The notes under the pieces were generated by a model. The model was not told where the DNA came from, ran no database searches, and saw only the letters and a list, made by a program, of their open reading frames with translations. From the NCBI GenBank assembly GCA_947311455.1, contig CAMZKY010000233.1, forward strand, positions 1-5,246: a stretch of DNA of 5,246 bases, given 5' to 3'. This DNA is from an uncultured Marinosulfonomonas sp. (GTDB lineage Bacteria; Pseudomonadota; Alphaproteobacteria; Rhodobacterales; Rhodobacteraceae). Position numbers and translations under genes: made by a program. Shown here in pieces: positions 1 to 5,246 of this stretch (within the stretch, counting starts at the first letter, position 1; each line of letters opens with the position of its first letter).

Positions 1-114
1 ACCCGCGACAAATCCTTGTCAGCGCAGTTTGAACATTCCATTGGGGTAACGGCAGATGGATGCGAAATCTTTACCCTTTCACCAGCAGGGAAATTCCATC
101 CCACCTATGGGTAA
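1..114 (+). CDS. map: Type I methionine aminopeptidase, C-terminal fragment (5' end outside window)
   Basis: Frame 1 is open from the left edge to a TAA at 112-114, giving 37 residues. It reads as the conserved tail of a type I methionyl aminopeptidase: a DKSLSAQFEHSIGVT segment, then DGCEIFTLSPAGKF. The enzyme removes the initiator methionine from nascent cytoplasmic proteins using a two-metal site. The Glu in QFEH (residue 11 of the fragment, bases 31-33) lines up with the last metal-ligand glutamate of the family (Glu235 in the E. coli enzyme). The other ligands lie outside the window. The fragment ends about where family members end, so the C-terminus looks intact. Its last 10 bases overlap the end of the oppositely oriented rsmD, and there is no room for a separate terminator between them. 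The family call is confident despite the short length. Confidence 0.9.
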   Translation, partial: TRDKSLSAQFEHSIGVTADGCEIFTLSPAGKFHPTYG

Positions 115-677
115 TCCGCGACCTCAAGTATCGTAATCCATGTTTCGCCGTAGCGGCGTTGATCGTGTAGGTCAAATCCGTGAGGTGCATATTGTGCGGT
201 GTTTTCTTCCCATATTATCAAGGCGTTATCAGAAATCCATCCACCCGCCATTGCCGAAGTTAGCGCCTGTTTTCCAAGGTCTTTACCATAGGGCGGATCA
301 AGGAATACTAGATCGCAAGGCACATCCTGATGGGCTGACAATTTGGTGGCGTTACTTGTCAAAACCTTGGTGGTGTCGCGATCACGCCGCGTTAATTTGA
401 TATTTTCGCGGATCAGATTTTGGGCAGCGCGCCCATCGTCGACAAAGGTGCAATGGGCCGCGCCGCGCGATAGGGCCTCAAGCCCCAAGGCCCCCGTTCC
501 GGCAAATAGATCAAGCACCCGCGCCCCAACAATCGGGTTGCCATAGGCCCCGCCTAGCAGCACCGAAAACAGGCTTTCGCGCACACGATCCGAGGTGGGG
601 CGCAGATGGGCCTTGCTGTCGCCTTTGCCCACCGAGGCAAGTTTCAAACCACGTTGGGCACCGGCAATAATTCTCAT
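105..677 (-). CDS. rsmD: 16S rRNA (guanine(966)-N(2))-methyltransferase RsmD
   Basis: A 190-residue protein of normal length for RsmD, which transfers a methyl group from S-adenosylmethionine to N2 of G966 in 16S rRNA during small-subunit assembly in the cytoplasm. Visible landmarks in order: the N-terminal RIIAG...RG segment (residues 2-10); the RPTSDRVRESLFSVL block (26-40), diagnostic of the family; SAM-binding motif I, DLFAGTGALGLEALSRGA (56-73); the acidic residue VDD after the next strand (79-81); the catalytic DPPY motif (127-130); and the C-terminal RRYGET segment (174-179). The ATG at 675-677 overlaps the TGA of the upstream oxidoreductase as ATGA. No Shine-Dalgarno sequence precedes it, so translation probably depends on reinitiation after the upstream gene. 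The TAG at 105-107 lies inside the end of convergent map. No key residue is missing. Confidence 0.96.
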   Translation of the reverse strand: MRIIAGAQRGLKLASVGKGDSKAHLRPTSDRVRESLFSVLLGGAYGNPIVGARVLDLFAGTGALGLEALSRGAAHCTFVDDGRAAQNLIRENIKLTRRDRDTTKVLTSNATKLSAHQDVPCDLVFLDPPYGKDLGKQALTSAMAGGWISDNALIIWEENTAQYAPHGFDLHDQRRYGETWITILEVADYP

Positions 678-1885
678 GCTTTTAACAGGGCTTTCAAATC
701 GGATTGCGGGTCGGAAATAATGGTTTTGTCGGGCGATTTTCCCGCCTCGATCAGGCGCTTGCCAATCATATAAGCGCGCGCGTCATTCATCGCATCGACC
801 GCCAAAAGGGTGTTACCTTGGTAATACCAGTTTGATTGTGCGCCGTCTTTTTCACCTTGCCGAACGATCACATTATCATAGCCGGTGTTCAGCCCCGCGA
901 TCTGCAATTTCACCTCATATTGATCCGACCAGAACCACGGTTTGGCGGTATACTCCACGCCAGCCCCCAACATGTTTTGCGCGGCAATTTCCGCCTGCTC
1001 AATGGCATTGGGGACGCTTTCCAAACGGATGCGGGTATCGCGGTAGGGGAAGGAGGCGCAATCGCCTGCGGCCCAAATATGCGGATCGGAGGTTTGGCCT
1101 AAGGCGTTGGTTTTTATACCGTTTTCAAGGGTTAAATCAGCCTGCTCTGCCAGACTGGTTTCAGGTTTGATGCCGATTCCGGTGATAACAAAATCAACAG
1201 GGATTTCAGTGCCATCGGACAGCGTTGCGGACGTTACCTGCGCATCACCGTTCAGGGTTTTCAGGCCCACGCCCTCGCGAATATCAACGCCATGGCCCTT
1301 GTGCAGAGCGCGGAAAAAATCCGAGGTTTCGGGGGCGGCGACGCGTTGCAGGATGCGGTCTGCCATTTCAACCAGTGTGACGTTAAGGCCCAGTTTGGAG
1401 GCCACTGCGGCGGCCTCAAGCCCGATATACCCACCGCCAACAATCAGCACATTTTTGCCGCTGGAAAATTCGGGTTCCATGGCGTCGATATCAGCCAGAG
1501 TGCGCACCACATAGACGCCATTTAGATCGCCTCCAATGGCAGCGGGCAGGTGGATCGGGGTAGACCCTGTGGTGATCGCCAGATCATCATAGGCAAGGGT
1601 TTCATCACCAATCTGGATGGTTTTTGCGGTGGCATTTATCGCGGTTACACGGGTATCGGTGCGCAGGGTAATGCCTTGTTCCTGATAGAAATTTTCGGGC
1701 CGCAGATACAGGCGTTCGCGCTCCATATCACCCAGTAGATAGGCCTTGGACAAGGGGGGGCGTTGATAGGGGAGTGCGGGTTCGTCCCCAATCAGGGTGA
1801 TCGACCCGTCATAGCCCAGATTGCGCAATTTGGCGGTAAGGGATGCGCCGGCCTGACCCGCGCCGATGACGATTATATGTGGCAT
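674..1885 (-). CDS. FAD/NAD(P)-dependent oxidoreductase, ferredoxin (rhodocoxin/putidaredoxin) reductase type
   Basis: A 403-residue flavoprotein of the pyridine-nucleotide-disulfide reductase fold. Family members pass electrons from NAD(P)H through FAD to a small iron-sulfur protein that feeds a P450 or dioxygenase. Visible elements: FAD-binding GAGQAG (residues 8-13); the PYQRPPLSK segment typical of this subfamily (39-47); TTG at the end of the first FAD module (105-107); a second Rossmann motif VGGGYIGLE for NAD(P) (149-157), followed by an acidic Glu (173) after the second strand, which favours NADH; the FAD-contacting WAAGDCA (271-277); and the C-terminal reductase domain opened by PWFWSDQYEVKLQIAG (316-331). 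There is no redox-active CxxxxC pair, which excludes glutathione or lipoamide reductases. Start ATG is at 1883-1885; the only purine-rich tract near it, GGGAA, lies inside an inverted repeat. Four bases overlap rsmD. No ferredoxin or oxygenase is nearby, so the physiological partner is unknown. Confidence 0.9.
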   Translation of the reverse strand: MPHIIVIGAGQAGASLTAKLRNLGYDGSITLIGDEPALPYQRPPLSKAYLLGDMERERLYLRPENFYQEQGITLRTDTRVTAINATAKTIQIGDETLAYDDLAITTGSTPIHLPAAIGGDLNGVYVVRTLADIDAMEPEFSSGKNVLIVGGGYIGLEAAAVASKLGLNVTLVEMADRILQRVAAPETSDFFRALHKGHGVDIREGVGLKTLNGDAQVTSATLSDGTEIPVDFVITGIGIKPETSLAEQADLTLENGIKTNALGQTSDPHIWAAGDCASFPYRDTRIRLESVPNAIEQAEIAAQNMLGAGVEYTAKPWFWSDQYEVKLQIAGLNTGYDNVIVRQGEKDGAQSNWYYQGNTLLAVDAMNDARAYMIGKRLIEAGKSPDKTIISDPQSDLKALLKA

Positions 1886-1889
1886 GATG

Positions 1890-1920
1890 AGGTTCCCGAA
1901 TGCTGTGTTGGGGGGAACCT
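1890..1920 (-). promoter_or_regulatory. Perfect 8-bp inverted repeat abutting the oxidoreductase start codon
   Basis: On the minus strand, AGGTTCCC (1920 to 1913) and GGGAACCT (1897 to 1890) are exact reverse complements separated by 15 bases. The 3' arm ends four bases before the ATG. In RNA this would be an eight-pair stem, five of them GC, and its 3' arm contains the only Shine-Dalgarno-like purines (GGGAA). A folded stem would therefore hide the ribosome site. A DNA operator is the alternative reading. The symmetry is directly visible; the function is inferred. Confidence 0.55.
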
Positions 1921-1994
1921 ATTACGATGTGCATGAATTGGAAAGACAGATAAAAGTTAATCGGATTTAGGGGATGTGCGCATATCGGCGTTAA

Positions 1995-2008
1995 AGGTTC
2001 GGAAACCT
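1995..2008 (-). promoter_or_regulatory. Short dyad AGGTT-N4-AACCT in the oxidoreductase leader or promoter
   Basis: The minus strand reads AGGTTTCCGAACCT, a 5-bp stem with a TCCG tetraloop. Its arms repeat the AGGTT core of the larger inverted repeat at 1890-1920. It is followed on the minus strand by TTTAA, too short a T run for a convincing intrinsic terminator. It could be a second binding site for the same regulator, or a leader hairpin able to exchange partners with the downstream repeat. Confidence 0.35.
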
Positions 2009-2040
2009 GTGTAAAATTAGGGGGTTAGGCGATTTTTGCT

Positions 2041-2084
2041 GTATGGCAAACGTATGGCTTACGTATGGCAAGCGTATGGCAATT
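2041..2084. repeat. Four tandem 11-bp repeats with core GTATGGC
   Basis: Four consecutive units start at 2041, 2052, 2063 and 2074. Each has an invariant 7-bp core GTATGGC followed by four variable bases (AAAC, TTAC, AAGC, AATT). The fixed 11-bp period places each core on nearly the same face of the helix. On the minus strand, three of the four units read TTGCCATA, close to the Pho-box core CTGTCATA. Pho boxes and other OmpR/PhoB-family operators also use 7 bp of core plus 4 bp of spacer in direct repeat. The array is about 156 bp upstream of the oxidoreductase ATG. It is probably a multimeric regulator-binding site; which regulator cannot be told from the sequence. Confidence 0.8.
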
Positions 2085-2180
2085 GGGGCCAGTTTTCGGG
2101 GTTAACGCAGCGAACGGTTGGTTTTGTTAAGAATTGGAGCCACGCACCGCATTTCAACGGCCTTGCACAGAGAAGAGCCA

Positions 2181-2203
2181 CCACAGACATCCGGTATCCG
2201 TGG
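2181..2203 (-). terminator. Imperfect dyad just after copA, possible weak transcription end
   Basis: CCAC at 2181-2184 and GTGG at 2200-2203 bracket an interrupted stem (further pairs G-C and A-T inside, with mismatches) beginning about 13 bases past the copA stop. Downstream on the minus strand the sequence is pyrimidine-rich (TGGCTCTTCTCTG) but has no U tract. It is the only hairpin candidate near the copA end. Support is weak. Confidence 0.2.
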
Positions 2204-2215
2204 CGGCGCGCAGTT

Positions 2216-4714
2216 TTACTCTGCCGGGTCTGGTTGCCCGAACGGTTTGGCGTTCGGTGCGGGTGCCTCTGACATGACGGGTTTCACCCATCTTAGGCGC
2301 AAGGCGTTGGTCAACACAAATACCGATGATAACGACATCGCGCCTGCGGCCAGCATCGGTGACAGCATGATGCCATAAAACGGATACAGAATGCCGGCGG
2401 CGACAGGCACCAACACCACATTATAGCCAAAGGCCCAAAACAGGTTTTGTTTGATGTTGGTCATGGTGCGTTTTGAAATATCAAACGCATTGGTGACGCC
2501 GGTTAGATCACCCGACATCAACACCACATCTGCGGCCTCGATCGCGATGTCGGTGCCTGTTCCGATGGCGATGCCAACATCCGCGGTGGCCAATGCAGGT
2601 GCATCGTTGATCCCGTCACCGACAAAAGCGATTTTGCCGTTACCGCGCAGATCGTTCAGGGCGGTGACTTTGCCATCGGGCAACACTTCGGCCACCACAT
2701 GATCAATGCCCAGTTTGCGGGCAATGGCGTCGGCTGTGCCGTGGTTATCGCCGGTGATCATCGCCACCTTCAGGCCCAGATCATGCAGCGCGGCAATGGC
2801 GGCGGGGGTTGTGGGTTTGATCGGATCAGACACGGCCACAACGGCGGCGGCTTGGCCGTCGATTGACACATAAAGCGGGGTTTTGCCATCTTGGCCCAAG
2901 GCGCTGCCTTGGGTTTGTAGATCACCAAGGGCAATGCCTTCTTTTTCAAACAAACGATCCGCGCCGATCAGGATGGTTTTCCCATCGGCGACAGCTTGCA
3001 CGCCATAGCCCGTGATTGAAGCGAAATCAGATATATCCGGCAAGGTTAGATCACGGGATTTGGCAGCGCGTAATATGGCCTTGGCAATCGGGTGTTCGGA
3101 TGTGGTTTCAACAGCGGCGGCAAGGCGCAGCACCGCGTTTTCATCCATGCCGTCGGCTACGGTGAAATCTGTCAATTCCGGATGGCCCAGCGTCAGCGTG
3201 CCGGTTTTATCCAGCGCCACGATATTGGCTTCGTGTAGCATTTGCAGCGCGTCGCCTTTGCGAAACAAAACCCCCAATTCAGCGGCGCGCCCCGTGCCCA
3301 CCATGATTGATGTCGGCGTGGCAAGGCCCATGGCGCAAGGGCAAGCGATGATCAGAACAGAAACACCGGCCACAATTGCGAAACTAAGGGCTGGATCAGG
3401 GCCAAACAGGAACCAGACCAGAACCGTGAGCGCAGCGGCAACCAGAACGGCGGGCACAAAGATGGCGGTGATTTTATCGACCATGCCTTGAATGGGCAGT
3501 TTTGCGCCTTGGGCCTGTTCGACCATGGTAATGATTTGCGCCAGTGTTGTATCGGCACCCACGCGGGTGGCGCGAAACGTCAGCGCGCCCGCGCCGTTAA
3601 TGGTGGAGCCAACCAGATCGGTGCCTTTGGATATTTCAACGGGGGCAGGCTCGCCGGTGATCATGCTTTCTTCGACAAAGGATGTGCCTGTCAGAACCTC
3701 GCCATCCACGGCAATTTTTTCACCCGGATGAACGTGGATGATATCGCCCACGACGATTTGATCAATGTCGATTTCAGTCACAACGCCGCCCCGTTCAACA
3801 CGGGCGGTTTTGGCCTGAAGCGACACCAGTTTGCGGATGGCTTCGCCAGTGCGGCCTTTGGCGCGGGCTTCAAGCCAGCGGCCCAGCAGGATCAGAACGA
3901 TAATCACCGCGGCAGCCTCGAAATACACATTGGCGGTGCCTGCGGGCAGGATTTGCGAGAAAAATGTGGACACAATCGAAAAACTGTAGGCGGCGGCGGT
4001 GCCAAGGGCGACCAGAGAGTTCATTTCCGGTGCGCCTTTTAACAGGGCAGGAATGCCTTTTTTGTAGAACCGCAATCCGGGGCCGAACAGCACCAGAGTG
4101 GTCAGGACAAATTGCGCATAGCGGCTGTTTTGCTCGCCAATAGTGGCGTTCACCCATTCGCGCACACCGGGGATAAAATGCCCGCCCATTTCCACCAGAA
4201 ACACCGGCAGGGCCAAAATGGCGGCGATTAGGGTTGCGCGGCCCAAGGTGGTGATTTCTTCGGCTTTGCGTTCGTCTTTGCTGGCGGATTGTTGTTGGGA
4301 TTTGATTTTGGCGGGATAGCCGGACTCGGTGGCGATTTTGATCAGTTGCGGCACCGAGGTTGCCTTGGCGGCATAGGTGATGGTGGCGGTTTCGGTGGCA
4401 AGATTGACGGAAACATCAATCACACCTTCGGAGGCGGCAAGGGCGCGATCAACGCGGCCCACGCACGAGGCGCAAGACATGCCTTCGACTTCAAGGGTGA
4501 CGGATTCGATGCGGGCGGGGTATCCGGCGGTATCAAGGGTTTGCACAATTTTGGCGGCGTTTACGTCTTTGCCGTAAGATACCTGCGCGGTTTCGGTTGC
4601 AAGGTTAACAGAAACCTCGGTTACACCTTCGATCCCTTCAAGGGCTTTTTGGGCGCGGCCCACGCAGGAAGCACAGGACATGCCTTCGACTTGGAATGTG
4701 GTTTGGTTGGACAT
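2216..4714 (-). CDS. copA: Cu(+)-exporting P1B-type ATPase CopA with two N-terminal metal-binding domains
   Basis: A complete 832-residue heavy-metal P-type ATPase of the inner membrane that uses ATP to expel cytoplasmic Cu(+). Two HMA domains carry CASC metal sites (Cys14/17 and Cys81/84). Predicted membrane spans lie near 157-176, 199-216, 231-252, 262-280, 412-437, 442-466, 757-775 and 781-806. The actuator loop has TGEP (353-356). The transport site is CPC (458-460). The phosphorylation motif is DKTGT with Asp502. The nucleotide domain shows SEHP (539-542), and the hinge is TGDN (654-657) and GDGINDAP (699-706). Tyr764-Asn765 and M793-xx-S796-S797, together with CPC, mark the Cu(+) (P1B-1) subgroup rather than the Zn/Cd or Co subgroups. 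The Pro-rich tail from about 811 has no known role. The ATG at 4712-4714 follows a modest GGGAA ribosome site, about 8 bases away. A CueR-type promoter lies directly upstream. No CopZ or CueR gene is adjacent. Confidence 0.97.
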   Translation of the reverse strand: MSNQTTFQVEGMSCASCVGRAQKALEGIEGVTEVSVNLATETAQVSYGKDVNAAKIVQTLDTAGYPARIESVTLEVEGMSCASCVGRVDRALAASEGVIDVSVNLATETATITYAAKATSVPQLIKIATESGYPAKIKSQQQSASKDERKAEEITTLGRATLIAAILALPVFLVEMGGHFIPGVREWVNATIGEQNSRYAQFVLTTLVLFGPGLRFYKKGIPALLKGAPEMNSLVALGTAAAYSFSIVSTFFSQILPAGTANVYFEAAAVIIVLILLGRWLEARAKGRTGEAIRKLVSLQAKTARVERGGVVTEIDIDQIVVGDIIHVHPGEKIAVDGEVLTGTSFVEESMITGEPAPVEISKGTDLVGSTINGAGALTFRATRVGADTTLAQIITMVEQAQGAKLPIQGMVDKITAIFVPAVLVAAALTVLVWFLFGPDPALSFAIVAGVSVLIIACPCAMGLATPTSIMVGTGRAAELGVLFRKGDALQMLHEANIVALDKTGTLTLGHPELTDFTVADGMDENAVLRLAAAVETTSEHPIAKAILRAAKSRDLTLPDISDFASITGYGVQAVADGKTILIGADRLFEKEGIALGDLQTQGSALGQDGKTPLYVSIDGQAAAVVAVSDPIKPTTPAAIAALHDLGLKVAMITGDNHGTADAIARKLGIDHVVAEVLPDGKVTALNDLRGNGKIAFVGDGINDAPALATADVGIAIGTGTDIAIEAADVVLMSGDLTGVTNAFDISKRTMTNIKQNLFWAFGYNVVLVPVAAGILYPFYGIMLSPMLAAGAMSLSSVFVLTNALRLRWVKPVMSEAPAPNAKPFGQPDPAE

Positions 4715-4748
4715 GGTGTGATTCCCGTGCAGAAATTTGAAGTCCGGA

Positions 4749-4781
4749 TTTAGATGGGGGTTCTAGTGACGGGAAGGTCAA
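4749..4781 (-). promoter_or_regulatory. CueR/HmrR-type (MerR family) copper-responsive promoter of copA
   Basis: On the minus strand a -35 TTGACC (4781 to 4776) overlaps ACCTTCC-N7-AGAACCC (4778 to 4758). The left half matches the CueR/HmrR box ACCTTCC-N7-GGAAGGT exactly; the right half keeps only the central GAA. Candidate -10 hexamers (CATCTA, ATCTAA or TCTAAA) follow after 19, 20 or 21 bp, the long spacing that MerR-family activators correct by twisting DNA. Transcription would start roughly 25-35 bases before the copA ATG. Position, orientation and target gene all agree with copper induction. A second GGTCAA lies 7 bp further upstream (4783-4788). Confidence 0.75.
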
Positions 4782-4790
4782 GGGTCAATT

Positions 4791-4812
4791 GCAGGAATTT
4801 GAATATTTCCGC
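4791..4812 (-). terminator. Small bulged hairpin after the LacI-family gene, possible terminator
   Basis: The minus strand pairs GCGGAA (4812 to 4807) with TTCCTGC (4797 to 4791) through six pairs and one bulged T, around a 9-base AT-rich loop. It begins five bases after the regulator's stop codon. No T run follows (the sequence continues AATTGACC), so efficient intrinsic termination is doubtful. It sits immediately upstream of the copA promoter. Confidence 0.25.
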
Positions 4813-4816
4813 AATT

Positions 4817-5246
4817 TTAAGCGTTTCGAATCAGGGTTTCACCAACTTGAAGTTTCGGGGCAAGGGCGATGCGCGTTTCGGCTGTTTCGCCTTTGGCACG
4901 TTTGGCGATAATTTCAGCGGCGCGCCTTCCGATTTCAAAACGTTCCGCGTCAACGGTGGCCAGCATTTGCGGCAGACCACGCAGCAATTCAACACCGTTA
5001 AATCCAGCCATGCCCACCTGCCCCGGCACATCAATGCCTTGGGCGATACAATGCAACAACCCGCCAGCGCCGATGATATCGTTTGAATAATACAGGAAAT
5101 CCAGTTCGGGGGAGCGTTTTAGAATAGTTTCTGTCATCTCGCGCCCCTTCACCATGGCCGATCCGCCGGAATAGTATTCCTGATCGACAATCGACAGGCC
5201 CGCCTGCTGTAAGGTTTGGGTGAAACCTTCGAACCGTTTGCGGGCG
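4817..5246 (-). CDS. LacI-family transcriptional regulator, C-terminal fragment (start outside window; GntR/gluconate-repressor-like)
   Basis: The minus strand is open from the right edge to a TAA at 4817-4819, giving 142 complete codons. The frame continues past the internal Met at 5155, so that Met is not the start. This is about 40% of a usual LacI-family repressor (around 340 residues) and covers the end of the periplasmic-binding-protein-like effector domain. Visible family marks: ARKRFEGF near the edge, the typical R..GF helix; FLYYSNDIIGAGGLL, equal to the family's D.i.c.nD..A.G segment; GIDVPGQVGMAGFNGVELL, the family's G..vP.d..v.GF/D.; then LATVDAERFEIGRRAAEII. The GFNG/GFHG form, where many members have GFDD, recalls GntR/IdnR gluconate repressors. 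The effector is therefore only a guess. The N-terminal helix-turn-helix is not in view. It is unlikely to control copA, which has its own metal promoter. Confidence 0.85.
   Translation of the reverse strand, partial: ARKRFEGFTQTLQQAGLSIVDQEYYSGGSAMVKGREMTETILKRSPELDFLYYSNDIIGAGGLLHCIAQGIDVPGQVGMAGFNGVELLRGLPQMLATVDAERFEIGRRAAEIIAKRAKGETAETRIALAPKLQVGETLIRNA

Larger units (their letters stand above)
1886..2215. other. 330-bp gene-free region upstream of the oxidoreductase-rsmD unit
   Basis: The stretch lies between the copA stop and the oxidoreductase start, both on the minus strand, so it should hold the copA 3' end and the promoter and leader of the next unit. No convincing small gene was found. 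A TTG-started plus-strand frame (from 2036, running into the copA 3' end) has no recognisable protein character. Contents seen: an 8-bp inverted repeat (1890-1920), a partly palindromic 12-mer ATGTGCGCATAT (1974-1985) echoed by GATGTGCAT at 1926-1934, a 5-bp dyad (1995-2008), and four 11-bp repeats (2041-2084). An imperfect dyad is at 2181-2203 near the copA stop. No clear -35/-10 pair could be fixed by eye. The bases are more AT-rich than the flanking genes. Confidence 0.7.

Noticed and set aside
1754..1760. Run of seven G in the oxidoreductase gene considered as a phase-variable or frameshift site
   Set aside because: The run simply encodes the conserved Pro-Pro of the PYQRPPLSK motif and the frame is intact. 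Seven bases is a weak slippage tract.
2041..2084. Tandem repeats considered as a CRISPR array or replication iterons
   Set aside because: Seven-base cores with four-base spacers are far too short for CRISPR. No rep gene, DnaA box cluster or plasmid gene is nearby to support iterons.
1957..2130. Several TTAA tetramers considered as CtrA sites (TTAA-N7-TTAA)
   Set aside because: No pair in the gap has the required 7-bp spacing; TTAAC and GTTAA at 2102-2106 and 2126-2130 are 19 bp apart.
2036..2272. Plus-strand 78-codon open frame with a TTG start, running through the 11-bp repeats into the copA 3' end
   Set aside because: No ribosome site, no recognisable domain, and its second half is antisense to copA. 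The repeats explain its repetitive N-terminus (GKRMAYVWQAYG).
3488..4042. Plus-strand 184-codon frame opposite copA
   Set aside because: Fully antisense to the conserved actuator and transmembrane region of copA, with no ribosome site or domain character. Treated as a shadow frame.
4289..4753. Plus-strand 154-codon glycine-rich frame opposite the copA N-terminus
   Set aside because: It is the antisense shadow of the Ala/Val/Thr-rich HMA coding sequence, and its internal repetition mirrors the two HMA domains. copA itself has every family motif.
4817..5155. A complete 112-residue gene starting at the Met at 5155
   Set aside because: The frame continues open to the window edge with LacI-family sequence (ARKRFEGF) upstream of that Met, so it is the tail of a longer gene.
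4817..5246. LacI-family gene considered as the regulator of copA
   Set aside because: LacI-family proteins usually sense sugars or related metabolites, and copA has its own MerR-type metal promoter. Adjacency alone is not evidence.

Overview
The window looks like ordinary chromosomal sequence from an alphaproteobacterium, most likely a Rhodobacterales/Roseobacter-type organism. That placement is an inference from the style of the proteins (a CopA with two GMSCASC domains, an RsmD, a rhodocoxin/putidaredoxin-reductase-like flavoprotein) and from moderately GC-rich codon use. No rRNA, tRNA, insertion sequence, prophage gene or CRISPR array was seen.

Layout, left to right. Positions 1-114 (+) are the last 37 codons of a type I methionine aminopeptidase. 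Its end overlaps by 10 bp, tail to tail, the end of rsmD (105-677, -), a 16S rRNA guanine-N2 methyltransferase. rsmD is preceded by a ferredoxin-reductase-like FAD/NAD(P) oxidoreductase (674-1885, -), and the two share an ATGA stop/start overlap, so they form a two-gene unit. A 330-bp gene-free stretch (1886-2215) follows. It holds four 11-bp tandem repeats, a short dyad, and a perfect 8-bp inverted repeat that ends four bases before the oxidoreductase start codon. Next is copA (2216-4714, -), a complete Cu(+)-exporting P1B-type ATPase. The 102-bp gap above it (4715-4816) contains a MerR/CueR-type copper promoter. The right edge (4817-5246, -) is the C-terminal part of a LacI-family regulator that runs out of the window.

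How the parts work together. copA is probably its own copper-inducible unit, driven by a CueR/HmrR-like activator encoded elsewhere, because neither that regulator nor a CopZ chaperone is present. The oxidoreductase-rsmD pair is probably transcribed from the 1886-2215 region. The redox partner of the flavoprotein is not in the window. The LacI-type regulator sits upstream of copA by position only, with no visible functional link to copper.

No clearly new multi-gene system is present. The most unusual part is the 1886-2215 leader, where a phased direct-repeat array lies upstream of two dyads whose arms are mutually complementary. This would fit a regulated promoter with a leader that gates ribosome access, but the idea rests only on reading the sequence.
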